Shown: piece by piece, positions 1 through 6,666 of the stretch
How positions within the stretch are numbered: position 1 is the first letter of the stretch
Layout of the letters: every line of letters begins with the position of its first letter
NCBI GenBank assembly: GCA_003647825.1
Contig: QMNP01000091.1
Location: forward strand, 1 to 6,666
Direction of reading: 5' to 3'
Origin: Candidatus Cloacimonadota bacterium
Lineage (GTDB): Bacteria; Cloacimonadota; Cloacimonadia; Cloacimonadales; TCS61
Length of the DNA stretch: 6,666 bases
Program-made: the position numbers and the translations under genes
Notes under the pieces: model-generated
Database searches by the model: none
Told to the model about the DNA's origin: nothing
The model's input: only the letters and a program-made list of their open reading frames with translations

Positions 1-133
1 GGCATAACAGGCGTATCGGTGTTCAAGGTTTGTCAGTGTTCTTTTCCTGAACCTTACGGTTCAGGGTTTTGGTTTGTTTTTTTGGCGTGATCGTTCCGAT
101 CACACCGCATACGCAGAACATTATATCGCATCA
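1..133. repeat. Palindrome-rich intergenic element 1 (probably left-truncated)
   Basis: This non-coding stretch is visibly richer in G+C than the genes beside it. The arm GCGTATCGGTGT (11-22) pairs with 102-114 over 12 base pairs, leaving C108 as a single bulged base. Inside are two perfect hairpins: 46-53 with 58-65 (8 bp, loop TTAC) and 87-93 with 97-103 (7 bp, loop TTC). Outside the long arm, ATAA (4-7) can pair with TTAT (121-124) across unpaired spacers. The right end TTATATCGCATCA (121-133) is the exact reverse complement of the left end of element 2 at 6297-6309. The GATGC partner expected for GCATC (128-132) would lie just left of the window. A nested fold with a spacer and one extrahelical base recalls integron attC sites, but the canonical RYYYAAC/GTTRRRY boxes are not present. 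A palindromic mobile element or an RNA structure are alternatives. Confidence 0.6.
46..80 (+). terminator. Possible Rho-independent terminator of an upstream transcript
   Basis: An 8-bp perfect stem, CCTGAACC (46-53) with GGTTCAGG (58-65) around a TTAC loop, is followed by a T-rich run that continues to about 83. This suits intrinsic termination of a + strand gene lying left of the window. The hairpin also sits inside the larger inverted-repeat element 1, so it may simply be part of that fold. Confidence 0.4.
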
Positions 134-203
134 AAGAATAAAAGGATTGATTAAAAAAGTTTTAATTTGAAAGATTGTTTAATGAAAATGTCAAAAATTG
201 AAT

Positions 204-208
204 GGAGG
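204..208 (+). promoter_or_regulatory. Ribosome binding site that sets the start of the first gene
   Basis: GGAGG lies 6 bases before the ATG at 215. The in-frame alternatives TTG 167, ATG 182 and ATG 188 lack a comparable purine-rich site. Starting at 215 also puts the signal peptide at the very N-terminus. Confidence 0.8.
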
Positions 209-214
209 TTAATC

Positions 215-1705
215 ATGAATCGAAAAGCATTTTCAGTTTCAATACTATTCTCAATCTTCATCTTCCTATATTCATTTCTAAATTGCCAAGAAATATGGGA
301 ACAAAGTTATAACTTTGATGAATACTTTCAATTACAAACAGGTTATGAAGTTTCAGTTCATGAGTTAGAGCCAAGATGTTTGCAAATAACTTCTGATGGA
401 GGATATGCTGTATTAATGGAGTTAGCATTAGATGTTCAAACGGTTCTTTATCATGGTGTATGTTTGTTAAAAGTTAATCAGTTTGGCGAAATTGAATGGA
501 TTAAGTTATTATCTTATGATCCGAGTATGTCATTCTATAATACAGCGTTAGCAGATATTAACTTTGGCAGAGGTTTTGTGATAAATAGCAATAATGAGTA
601 TGTGATTCCACTAGCATGTGATATTAATGGACCAATTCATCGTTCGTTTCTTATAAATCTAGCAAGTAATGGAGATTACAATTGGGTTAAGATTATAAGA
701 GATCCTACTTGGCCAGGTAAACTTGATTTTCTAAGTAGTATAAAACAAACATCAGATGGAGATTATTTCGCAGTTGGTAAATTCAAAATCGATGAATCAC
801 CTGACTGCATGGAGGTTGTAAAATTCAATACTCTAGGTGATACATTATGGACAAAACCTTATGACTATATGATTGCTTATGACTTAGAATTAGATCCAGA
901 TGATAATCCGATAATTACAGCCATAACATATGATACACCATTTTGTATCAAATTGGATAGTGAAGGTAATATCATCTGGCAATCGCAATTGGGTGAGATT
1001 GCTACTCATAATGCAAAAATCACAATATCAGAGCAGAATGCTAATGATAGATTTTATATTGGTTACATAAAAATATTATACGATATTTTCATAAAAGAAA
1101 TTACCTCAAATGGAGATGTATATGATAGTTATCAATTCAATTTGTCTGAATCATATGAATACAGATATCCAATTTCTTTAGTATTTAATGATAGCAATAT
1201 CTTCTTTACAGGTCGAACAGAAGGAGATTATGATATTAACTGTATTGATTATGAGGGCAATTTCAGCTGGCAATTCGAGAAAAAATGGTATGGCAAGGGA
1301 GTAGATGTTTTAAAGAAAACAGCTGATAGTAACTTTGCGGTTATAAGTGTAACAGGAGATGATAATCTGGTACTCACTAAATTCGATGGAGAGGGGAATT
1401 ATACATCTATTCACGATTATATTATCGGAACCAATCAAATCCAGTTAAGCAACTTTCCTAATCCATTCAATCCTGAAACGACGATCAGCTTTGAATTGCA
1501 GGAGAATTTCGAAAACCCGATTTTAGAGATCTTTAATATCAAGGGTAATTTAATAAAACAGTTTTCATTGACCAATAATCAAACTTCGGTTGTATGGGAT
1601 AGTACAAACCATACTCATAAACAGGTTTCGTCTAGTATTTACTACTATCGTATTAAATCAAATGAAGTTGTAAGTAAACCTAAAAAAATGTTATTACTGA
1701 AATAA
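215..1705 (+). CDS. Secreted propeller-like repeat protein with T9SS sorting domain
   Basis: The product is 496 residues. Residues 1-24 form a signal peptide (basic NRK, then a long hydrophobic run ending near SFLNC), probably cut before Gln25. Residues about 50-400 carry five or so degenerate repeats. Each has a TSDGGY-like strand, a K-x-(D/N)-x-x-G turn and a closing Trp, as at T59-Y64/K86-W95, T179-Y184/K203-W212, K246-W255 and T332/D345-W352. This pattern is typical of secreted beta-propeller-like proteins in Bacteroidota and related phyla. Residues about 410-496 form a T9SS type A sorting-like domain with NPFNP at 416-420, NIKG, and the terminal KKMLLLK. Export across the outer membrane and attachment or release at the surface are inferred from this tail. 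No catalytic motif is visible, so a binding or structural role is likeliest. The codon-175 to codon-184 repeat (IKQTSDGDY) is the clearest example. The gene lies 141 bases before the lyase gene, same strand, so cotranscription is possible. Confidence 0.85.
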   Translation: MNRKAFSVSILFSIFIFLYSFLNCQEIWEQSYNFDEYFQLQTGYEVSVHELEPRCLQITSDGGYAVLMELALDVQTVLYHGVCLLKVNQFGEIEWIKLLSYDPSMSFYNTALADINFGRGFVINSNNEYVIPLACDINGPIHRSFLINLASNGDYNWVKIIRDPTWPGKLDFLSSIKQTSDGDYFAVGKFKIDESPDCMEVVKFNTLGDTLWTKPYDYMIAYDLELDPDDNPIITAITYDTPFCIKLDSEGNIIWQSQLGEIATHNAKITISEQNANDRFYIGYIKILYDIFIKEITSNGDVYDSYQFNLSESYEYRYPISLVFNDSNIFFTGRTEGDYDINCIDYEGNFSWQFEKKWYGKGVDVLKKTADSNFAVISVTGDDNLVLTKFDGEGNYTSIHDYIIGTNQIQLSNFPNPFNPETTISFELQENFENPILEIFNIKGNLIKQFSLTNNQTSVVWDSTNHTHKQVSSSIYYYRIKSNEVVSKPKKMLLLK

Positions 1706-1846
1706 AATTGAGTGAGTTCAGATTAACCCGGTCAGCCAAACTGGAATTTGATCATCCCCCACTCAGAATATAAATTATTATTATTGAGGGGAATTAGCAA
1801 GTAAAATCTGGACTTCTCTTTTTATATCAGACAAAAGGAGAAAAAA

Positions 1847-4800
1847 ATGAAACTTAGATTTCTTACATTATTAATACTACTATCATTAAGTATGCACATT
1901 CAAGGTCAGTTTATTATCCAAAAAACAGCCAGTATAGATTCACTTACACTGCAGAAGATTAGAGAAGCATGCAATCCAGATAGTTTCCCAAATAGTTCTT
2001 ATGCAGAGCCATTAATAGCTAGAGCTTTTAATCGCAATTTTGACGATGGAAGCAGTTACGATTTAGTAGATGGTATCGAAAGATACGAAAGCCCTGTGGA
2101 TATACAGATAATTTCTGAAAAAGCATACCATGGGGCATTTCCTAATGTACATGATGTTTATGGAGTACAATTAATTGATATTACAGATGCTAATGATTCA
2201 ATTCAAAGCTTAAATGTTCAAGCATTGATAAATTTCTGTTCAGATGATACTATTGATAAAGCAAAACGTGGTCATGCTTTAGCATATGAATACAATTTTT
2301 TAGTTAGAGCTGTTGATTGGCTATTCTATGCTCCAGACTCGATTATAAGTCAATCAGATCATGCAGATATGCTAGCTAAATTAGACGCATTAACCACATA
2401 TGTAGCTGATATATTTGAGGATTTACCCTATTATCCTCCTAACACACTTACAGTTTGGGGATTTCCTTCAGGCACAACAATATACCCACAAAGTTGTGTA
2501 ATGCAAATGCGTTTAAGACACCTTGCAGGCTTAGGCTATTCAGCTCTTGTACTTATGGAAGATTCTACATTTATGGCTATTGGAAATAACTCAACTAGAA
2601 TTCCCACAATGCTGGAATTAGTTGATGATGAGTTTAAAGTGCATAATTACTTTGGTGAAACGGGCTTACTTGCATTAAGTCATCAAAGTTCTGGTGCTTA
2701 TAATTCGGGATTGGGATATCAGAATACGACCTATCAAGATCTTACAATGTTTTTTACTGCCTATAAGAGATTATCAAATGGAGCAACCAATTACTTCAAT
2801 AATCAGTATGTAACAGGGGCAGTTGAACATGCAGCAACTATGCTTACTCCAAGTTTATATTGGTTACCATATGATGACTGTTGGCGATATAAACGCACTA
2901 TAATTCTCGGATTAGCTGAATTCTTCTATCATAATACAAATAATACTTCTACTATAAATTTAGTTGGTTGGTACATCAAAAATGCATTGAGTTCTTATAC
3001 GGGTTATTTGCCTTATGAGTTTACTAGTATTAATACACCATCATATCACCTTGTTGTCCCATGTTACAATCCTGATTCATCTATAAAAATTGATGATAAT
3101 TTTAGCGTTCCAAGTAACTATAGCAATGGTTTCTATTCCGATGAAGAATTTGCTATATTACGGGATGAAATTACTTCAGTATCAGATTTAGAAGAAGGAC
3201 CAGCATTATATGTTCTCTATGAAAATTCAATGGGACATCATGACCATGCTGATCAAACAAGTTATTCCCTTTTCTTTAAAGAAGAAGAATTACTTATTAA
3301 TCCAGGATATAAATGGACACTTAGAGAATGGGTTTGGTCACCATATGCACATAATATGATCGTTGTTTCACCTGATAGCCTAGGTGAGTATGATGAGTTG
3401 TACAAGGATTTCTGGTATGATTCTTTAGGTGTAAATACTTTTACAGGTTATGAACCTAAACCTTTACCTGATCATACGAATCACACAAACCCTGTTTGTC
3501 AAAGCCCCGCATATAAAAATTATGGATTTAGTTTTCAAGATATAGATAGGTTAAAAATAGAATTGAATTATTATGATTCTGTCGACGTTGCTCGGAATTT
3601 CTATAGAATAGATTCGCATTTCTTAATTTATGATCAAATAGAGACAATAGATTCATCCAGCAGAACTTACTGGAATATGCTACATTTTCCACCATATTTA
3701 GCAAATGCAAGTTATACCGAATTAAATAATGATGTGTTTACATTTCAAAAGAATTCAGTAAAACTTCATGGTGTTATTGGAGCGAACACAAGTTCTTCTT
3801 ACTACATTTATGATGAATTTAATCCAAATAACCTTCCCAATACGGGAGCGGATTTATCAACTTCTCCTCCCACATCAGACTCATGGCATAAAAGAGGGAA
3901 ATTATCAGCAACAGGAATAGATCCTAAGATGCTTACTTTATTAATACCTTCGGATAGCAGCACAAATCCCATTGCTCCAGATTATATTGAATCAGGTAAC
4001 GGCTACTATGGAGTTAAATATGATCTTGATTCGACCGATGATTACGCAGCATTCACAGGGATCAAAAGTGAATCACTAGGATATTTTTCCTTCACAGAAA
4101 CACCGCAAGTTGCTATAGAAACAGATGCAGAATTTTTCCTGATAGAAGCAAATAGTGATTTTAATGACTATAGGAAGATTATCCTTAACGGTGGAAATGA
4201 ACTTGAATTGCAGACTAATATTACTGTTTTTGATGCAGATGTAACATTTGAAGAGATGATGGCATCTTATGATCAGGGAAATTTGAGTATTGTTTTCAAA
4301 TCAGATTCTCATTATTATCCGAAATACAAAATCCTACGATGTGGTGTAGATCCTGAGAACCTTACTTCCTCTACAGAATACGGTTTAGCATCTCCAGGAG
4401 GTGGACAGTCATCAACAAGAGCGACGATCGAAGATAACATAAATACTTTGGCCTATGATGATGAATATTTCTATGTAAATTACACTTATCCTAATATGCA
4501 AAGTGAAGGGTTATTAACATCTAATCTTGTGGTATATTCAGGCCCATTCAGTAGTACGTTGTTTAGTACATACGGCTATCCTGATACTCTTACTTTTGGT
4601 GGAAACGTAGATCTCTCCGGTACCTATACAATTCAGGATACAGTAGATCTCGTTTTTATCGCTGGTGCAAATCCTACATTAGCTTCAACAGCTAAATTTA
4701 ATATTTATGGTAGTATAAGTGCAATTGGTCTATCAGGTAATGAAATTCAATTCAATACGGATTCAGATTGGGATGGATTCTATATTTACGCAGATGCTGA

Positions 4801-6244
4801 ATCTGAATTTGAATATTGTACATTTGAGAATTCGGATTATCCTGTGCGTTGTCTTGGCAGCATCAATATGAATCATTGTGAAATAACTAACTGTACAAAT
4901 GGCCTTTTTCTGCAGGATTGTGATGAGTATATAGTTGAAGAAAATGAATTCTATGATTGTGATAATTATGGATTATTCATATCGAATATAGATCAATCTG
5001 CATTCAGTGTTTACTCGCTCTGGAATAATGAAATACATGCTAATGACTATGGTATACATCTTTTTAATGCAGATGTTTTCATTGATAGTAATTATGTTTA
5101 TGCAAATTACACACATGGCATATTGGCAACTAGTGGATCTACTTCAATAATCGAATATAGCTGTATTCAAGATACTGAAGAAGATGACGATAATCCTGAG
5201 ATTTATCTTGTAGGTGATTCTTATCCTGTCATTGATAATAGATATAACGATATCATTAAGGGTAGTGATTATGCAATTTATAATGCTGATAGAGAACCTG
5301 CTGGATACAAAGTTAGGAATAACTATTGGGGAACTACTAAAACAAGTACGATAAAGGAAGGTTTCTATCCTTCAACTTGGGATGTAGGTTGGGATCCATA
5401 CCTGATAAGTGATACAACCGGATTCTATAATAGCAGAAGCACAAATCTATTCGAAATGGGGCTTGATGCGGAAGAAGCAGGTCAATTACAGATAGCAAAG
5501 GAGATATATCTTCAATGCATTGATGAAAGCGACATTGAGGTTGAAGCTGTTTGGGCTGCTTCAAGATTAATGAATTGTGTTGATCCTGAGGATAACTTTA
5601 CATATTCTGATGCGCAGGACATCTATGAAATAATCTCTACAGATAATAGAGCTATCTTAAGTATTTTTGCTCAGAAACAAATTATTAATTGTGACAGAAA
5701 GAATAAAGATTACCAGGAAGCAATTTTAAAATATGAAGAGATGCTGACAGATAGTCTTTCCACAATTGATTCTCTTCTAGTACAACTAAATATTGTTCAT
5801 ACTTATTTCGAAGCAGAATCATCTCCCGGTAGAGGAAATCTATCATTCCAAAATTCGGATAATTCAATTCAAAATCATAAACATGCAAGGCAGAAAGAGA
5901 AAACATTGTTGAATTTAATCTCTTATGAAACATCAGGAAATGCTGATCAAATACCAATTCCGAATAAAGCAATTCTTTATAACAATTACCCTAATCCATT
6001 CAATCCGGAAACTAAGATTTCATTTGCTATACCTGAAGAAAGCAATGTAAGAATTTCTATCTATAATATCAAAGGTCAGAGAGTAAAAACTCTAGTAAAT
6101 GATCATCTTGAGAGAGGAATTCATGAAATTATCTGGAGGAGTAAAGATAATTCTGGTAAATCAGTTGCATCAGGAGTTTATTTCTACAAGTTAGAAGTTG
6201 AAAATAAAATCAAAGGCTTAAAGAAAATGCTGCTTTTGAAATAG
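1847..6244 (+). CDS. Secreted heparinase II/III-type polysaccharide lyase with beta-helix and T9SS tail
   Basis: The product is 1465 residues; AAAGGAG at 1834-1840, 6 bases upstream, supports this start. Residues 1-20 are a signal peptide, probably cut after Gly20. Residues about 60-425 resemble the alpha/alpha-toroid of heparinase II/III lyases, with the Tyr-rich SGAYNSGLGYQNTTY segment (Y285, Y291, Y296) where the family places its catalytic Tyr. Residues about 429-720 match the beta-sandwich: H465-x-H467-x-D469, then LLINPG (482-487) and AHN (501-503). Such enzymes cleave uronic-acid polysaccharides by beta-elimination; the substrate cannot be told here. Asn485 stands where the family usually has an Asp metal ligand. 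Residues about 919-1190 form a right-handed parallel beta-helix, 1201-1325 are helical and TPR-like, and 1372-1465 are a T9SS sorting-like domain (NPFNP at 1383-1387, ending KKMLLLK). The region between about 720 and 918 is beta-rich and unassigned. The protein is likely exported to the cell surface. The lyase call is by motif only; an inactive carbohydrate-binding relative is possible. Confidence 0.82.
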   Translation: MKLRFLTLLILLSLSMHIQGQFIIQKTASIDSLTLQKIREACNPDSFPNSSYAEPLIARAFNRNFDDGSSYDLVDGIERYESPVDIQIISEKAYHGAFPNVHDVYGVQLIDITDANDSIQSLNVQALINFCSDDTIDKAKRGHALAYEYNFLVRAVDWLFYAPDSIISQSDHADMLAKLDALTTYVADIFEDLPYYPPNTLTVWGFPSGTTIYPQSCVMQMRLRHLAGLGYSALVLMEDSTFMAIGNNSTRIPTMLELVDDEFKVHNYFGETGLLALSHQSSGAYNSGLGYQNTTYQDLTMFFTAYKRLSNGATNYFNNQYVTGAVEHAATMLTPSLYWLPYDDCWRYKRTIILGLAEFFYHNTNNTSTINLVGWYIKNALSSYTGYLPYEFTSINTPSYHLVVPCYNPDSSIKIDDNFSVPSNYSNGFYSDEEFAILRDEITSVSDLEEGPALYVLYENSMGHHDHADQTSYSLFFKEEELLINPGYKWTLREWVWSPYAHNMIVVSPDSLGEYDELYKDFWYDSLGVNTFTGYEPKPLPDHTNHTNPVCQSPAYKNYGFSFQDIDRLKIELNYYDSVDVARNFYRIDSHFLIYDQIETIDSSSRTYWNMLHFPPYLANASYTELNNDVFTFQKNSVKLHGVIGANTSSSYYIYDEFNPNNLPNTGADLSTSPPTSDSWHKRGKLSATGIDPKMLTLLIPSDSSTNPIAPDYIESGNGYYGVKYDLDSTDDYAAFTGIKSESLGYFSFTETPQVAIETDAEFFLIEANSDFNDYRKIILNGGNELELQTNITVFDADVTFEEMMASYDQGNLSIVFKSDSHYYPKYKILRCGVDPENLTSSTEYGLASPGGGQSSTRATIEDNINTLAYDDEYFYVNYTYPNMQSEGLLTSNLVVYSGPFSSTLFSTYGYPDTLTFGGNVDLSGTYTIQDTVDLVFIAGANPTLASTAKFNIYGSISAIGLSGNEIQFNTDSDWDGFYIYADAESEFEYCTFENSDYPVRCLGSINMNHCEITNCTNGLFLQDCDEYIVEENEFYDCDNYGLFISNIDQSAFSVYSLWNNEIHANDYGIHLFNADVFIDSNYVYANYTHGILATSGSTSIIEYSCIQDTEEDDDNPEIYLVGDSYPVIDNRYNDIIKGSDYAIYNADREPAGYKVRNNYWGTTKTSTIKEGFYPSTWDVGWDPYLISDTTGFYNSRSTNLFEMGLDAEEAGQLQIAKEIYLQCIDESDIEVEAVWAASRLMNCVDPEDNFTYSDAQDIYEIISTDNRAILSIFAQKQIINCDRKNKDYQEAILKYEEMLTDSLSTIDSLLVQLNIVHTYFEAESSPGRGNLSFQNSDNSIQNHKHARQKEKTLLNLISYETSGNADQIPIPNKAILYNNYPNPFNPETKISFAIPEESNVRISIYNIKGQRVKTLVNDHLERGIHEIIWRSKDNSGKSVASGVYFYKLEVENKIKGLKKMLLLK

Positions 6245-6254
6245 TATCATCTAT

Positions 6255-6290
6255 CCAGCTCGGGTTAATTTTCGGGCTGGTATTTAATTT
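6255..6290 (+). terminator. Likely intrinsic terminator after the lyase gene
   Basis: CCAGCTCG (6255-6262) pairs with CGGGCTGG (6273-6280) over 8 bp including one T-G wobble, around a 10-base loop. The stem begins 10 bases after the stop codon and is followed by the T-rich TATTTAATTT. The tail is interrupted by A residues, so efficiency may be moderate. Confidence 0.6.
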
Positions 6291-6296
6291 GAAGAG

Positions 6297-6526
6297 TGAT
6301 GCGATATAACAAGCGCACCCACATTAAGCAAGAAGAAGAATTGAAAGAGCGTGGCGTGCGCCAAACATCATTAAGCCCGACTTCGTCGGGCTTAATGATG
6401 CACCGTGAGAAGTATGTTTGCGCTCCGAAGTCGGAGCTTAACATACGTGTTGTCGCTGACTTAGACACTTGGACAAGCCAAATATCTAAGCCTATGCGAC
6501 ACACACGGTGCGTCATTAGTGGCATC
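6297..6526. repeat. Palindrome-rich intergenic element 2
   Basis: This stretch explains most of the 302-base gap between the lyase gene and the next gene. Its ends are imperfect inverted repeats: GATGC (6298-6302) with GCATC (6522-6526), TAA (6307-6309) with TTA (6516-6518), and CGCACC (6314-6319) with GGTGCG (6507-6512), separated by unpaired spacers. A left sub-stem pairs 6313-6322 with 6351-6361 around one bulged C. Three hairpin units follow. Unit I is 6366-6381 with 6385-6400. Unit II is 6412-6418 with 6440-6446, enclosing 6422-6427 with 6432-6437. Unit III is nested: 6447-6449/6502-6504, 6451-6456/6496-6501, 6460-6465/6485-6490 and 6469-6472/6478-6481. G+C is higher than in the genes. 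The first 13 bases are the reverse complement of 121-133. It may be an attC-like recombination site, a palindromic mobile element or a structured leader RNA; it is longer than usual for attC. Confidence 0.65.
6366..6400. repeat. Perfect 16-bp hairpin within element 2
   Basis: CATCATTAAGCCCGAC (6366-6381) and GTCGGGCTTAATGATG (6385-6400) are perfect inverted repeats with a TTC loop. This is the strongest single stem in the window. No T-run follows on the + strand, so it is not a conventional + strand terminator. Confidence 0.85.
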
Positions 6527-6536
6527 TTAAGTAGTT

Positions 6537-6541
6537 GGAGG
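6537..6541 (+). promoter_or_regulatory. Ribosome binding site of the third gene
   Basis: GGAGG lies 5 bases before ATG 6547 and 8 bases before the adjacent in-frame ATG 6550. Either could be used. It sits just outside element 2, whose end is about 20 bases before the gene. Confidence 0.75.
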
Positions 6542-6546
6542 ATAAA

Positions 6547-6666
6547 ATGATGAAAAGAATCTTAATATCAGTCTTCACACTTTGTGTGATGATAAACCTA
6601 TTTGCAGATGGCGTTCTACCTAATGGTTCAGGAACTGATTCAGATCCATATCAGATTGAGATTCTA
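6547..6666 (+). CDS. Start of a secreted surface protein gene (cut by right edge)
   Basis: Forty codons are present, open to the window end. Residues 1-20 form a clear signal peptide: MMKR, a hydrophobic core, then LFA before Asp21. The mature start contains LPNGSGTDSDPYQIEIL, a Gly/Ser/Thr/Asp-rich segment leading to DPYQI. Segments of this kind are common at the head of large beta-helix-type surface proteins in Cloacimonadota, Bacteroidota and related bacteria, so a big exported repeat protein is likely. That is a family-style inference from about 20 mature residues. The in-frame start at 6550 is equally plausible and removes only one Met. The gene lies 302 bases after the lyase gene, beyond a likely terminator and element 2, so it is probably transcribed separately. 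Confidence 0.75.
   Translation, partial: MMKRILISVFTLCVMINLFADGVLPNGSGTDSDPYQIEIL

Noticed and set aside
1..90. C-terminal end of an upstream gene in frame 1 (about 29 codons to TGA at 88)
   Set aside because: The segment is filled with inverted repeats shared in style with element 2, and the translation shows no sorting-tail or other recognisable ending.
147..175. Sigma-type or Bacteroidota-type promoter before the first gene (TTGATT; TTAATTTG)
   Set aside because: The -35-like TTGATT has only a poor -10 at correct spacing, and TTAATTTG lacks a properly spaced -33 element. In such AT-rich DNA these matches are expected by chance.
167..214. Longer N-terminus for the first gene (TTG 167, ATG 182 or 188)
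   Set aside because: It would bury the signal peptide and ignore the strong GGAGG placed correctly for ATG 215.
284..289. Lipoprotein cleavage Cys in the first protein (Cys24)
   Set aside because: The preceding residues F-L-N do not fit the lipobox pattern, and a sorting-domain protein is expected to use an ordinary signal peptide.
1756..1791. Hairpin between the first two genes (CCCC..TCA with TGAGGGG) as terminator
   Set aside because: It needs a two-base bulge, has a 19-base loop and no T-run after it.
3528..3710. Reverse-strand open frame inside the lyase gene
   Set aside because: Lies wholly inside a well-supported + strand coding region, with no domain or signal of its own; the same holds for those at 5337-5564 and 5685-5972.
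6296..6550. Open reading frames on both strands over 6265-6550 (84 and 86 codons)
   Set aside because: They coincide with the palindromic element; perfect inverted repeats leave both strands open by symmetry. No ribosome site or recognisable protein feature supports them.
1..6666. CRISPR array, tRNA, rRNA or transposase
   Set aside because: No regularly spaced direct repeats, cloverleaf, rRNA-like segment or transposase motif was seen.

Overview
The window is AT-rich bacterial DNA with two complete genes, the start of a third, and two palindrome-rich intergenic elements. All genes are on the + strand. All three predicted proteins begin with a signal peptide. Both complete ones end in a type IX secretion (T9SS) type A sorting-like domain with the PNPFNP motif and an identical KKMLLLK C-terminus. 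This tail style, with the low G+C and large modular surface proteins, suggests the Fibrobacterota-Chlorobiota-Bacteroidota supergroup. Candidatus Cloacimonadota is my best guess, made from motif style alone.

Layout: (1) Positions 1-133 hold a G+C-richer, inverted-repeat-rich element that is probably cut by the left window edge. (2) Positions 215-1705 encode a 496-residue secreted protein of propeller-like repeats plus a sorting domain. (3) Positions 1847-6244 encode a 1465-residue secreted protein. Its order is a heparinase II/III-type polysaccharide lyase module, a right-handed beta-helix, a helical TPR-like stretch and a sorting domain. A plausible terminator follows at 6255-6290. (4) Positions 6297-6526 hold a second, longer palindromic element with three hairpin units and imperfect inverted ends. 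(5) A third secreted-protein gene starts at 6547 and runs off the right edge.

The two complete genes look like an export unit for a surface or extracellular polysaccharide-degrading enzyme and a companion repeat protein. This is inferred from adjacency, shared orientation and shared tails; their functional link is unproven.

The most unusual feature is the pair of intergenic elements. They share a perfect 13-base sequence in inverted orientation (121-133 and 6297-6309) and a common nested architecture: GATGC/GCATC ends, an inner TAA/TTA pair, an unpaired spacer, then G+C-rich arms enclosing hairpins. They bracket the two-gene unit like cassette boundaries. This resembles integron attC-type sites or palindromic mobile elements, but neither assignment can be proved from this window.
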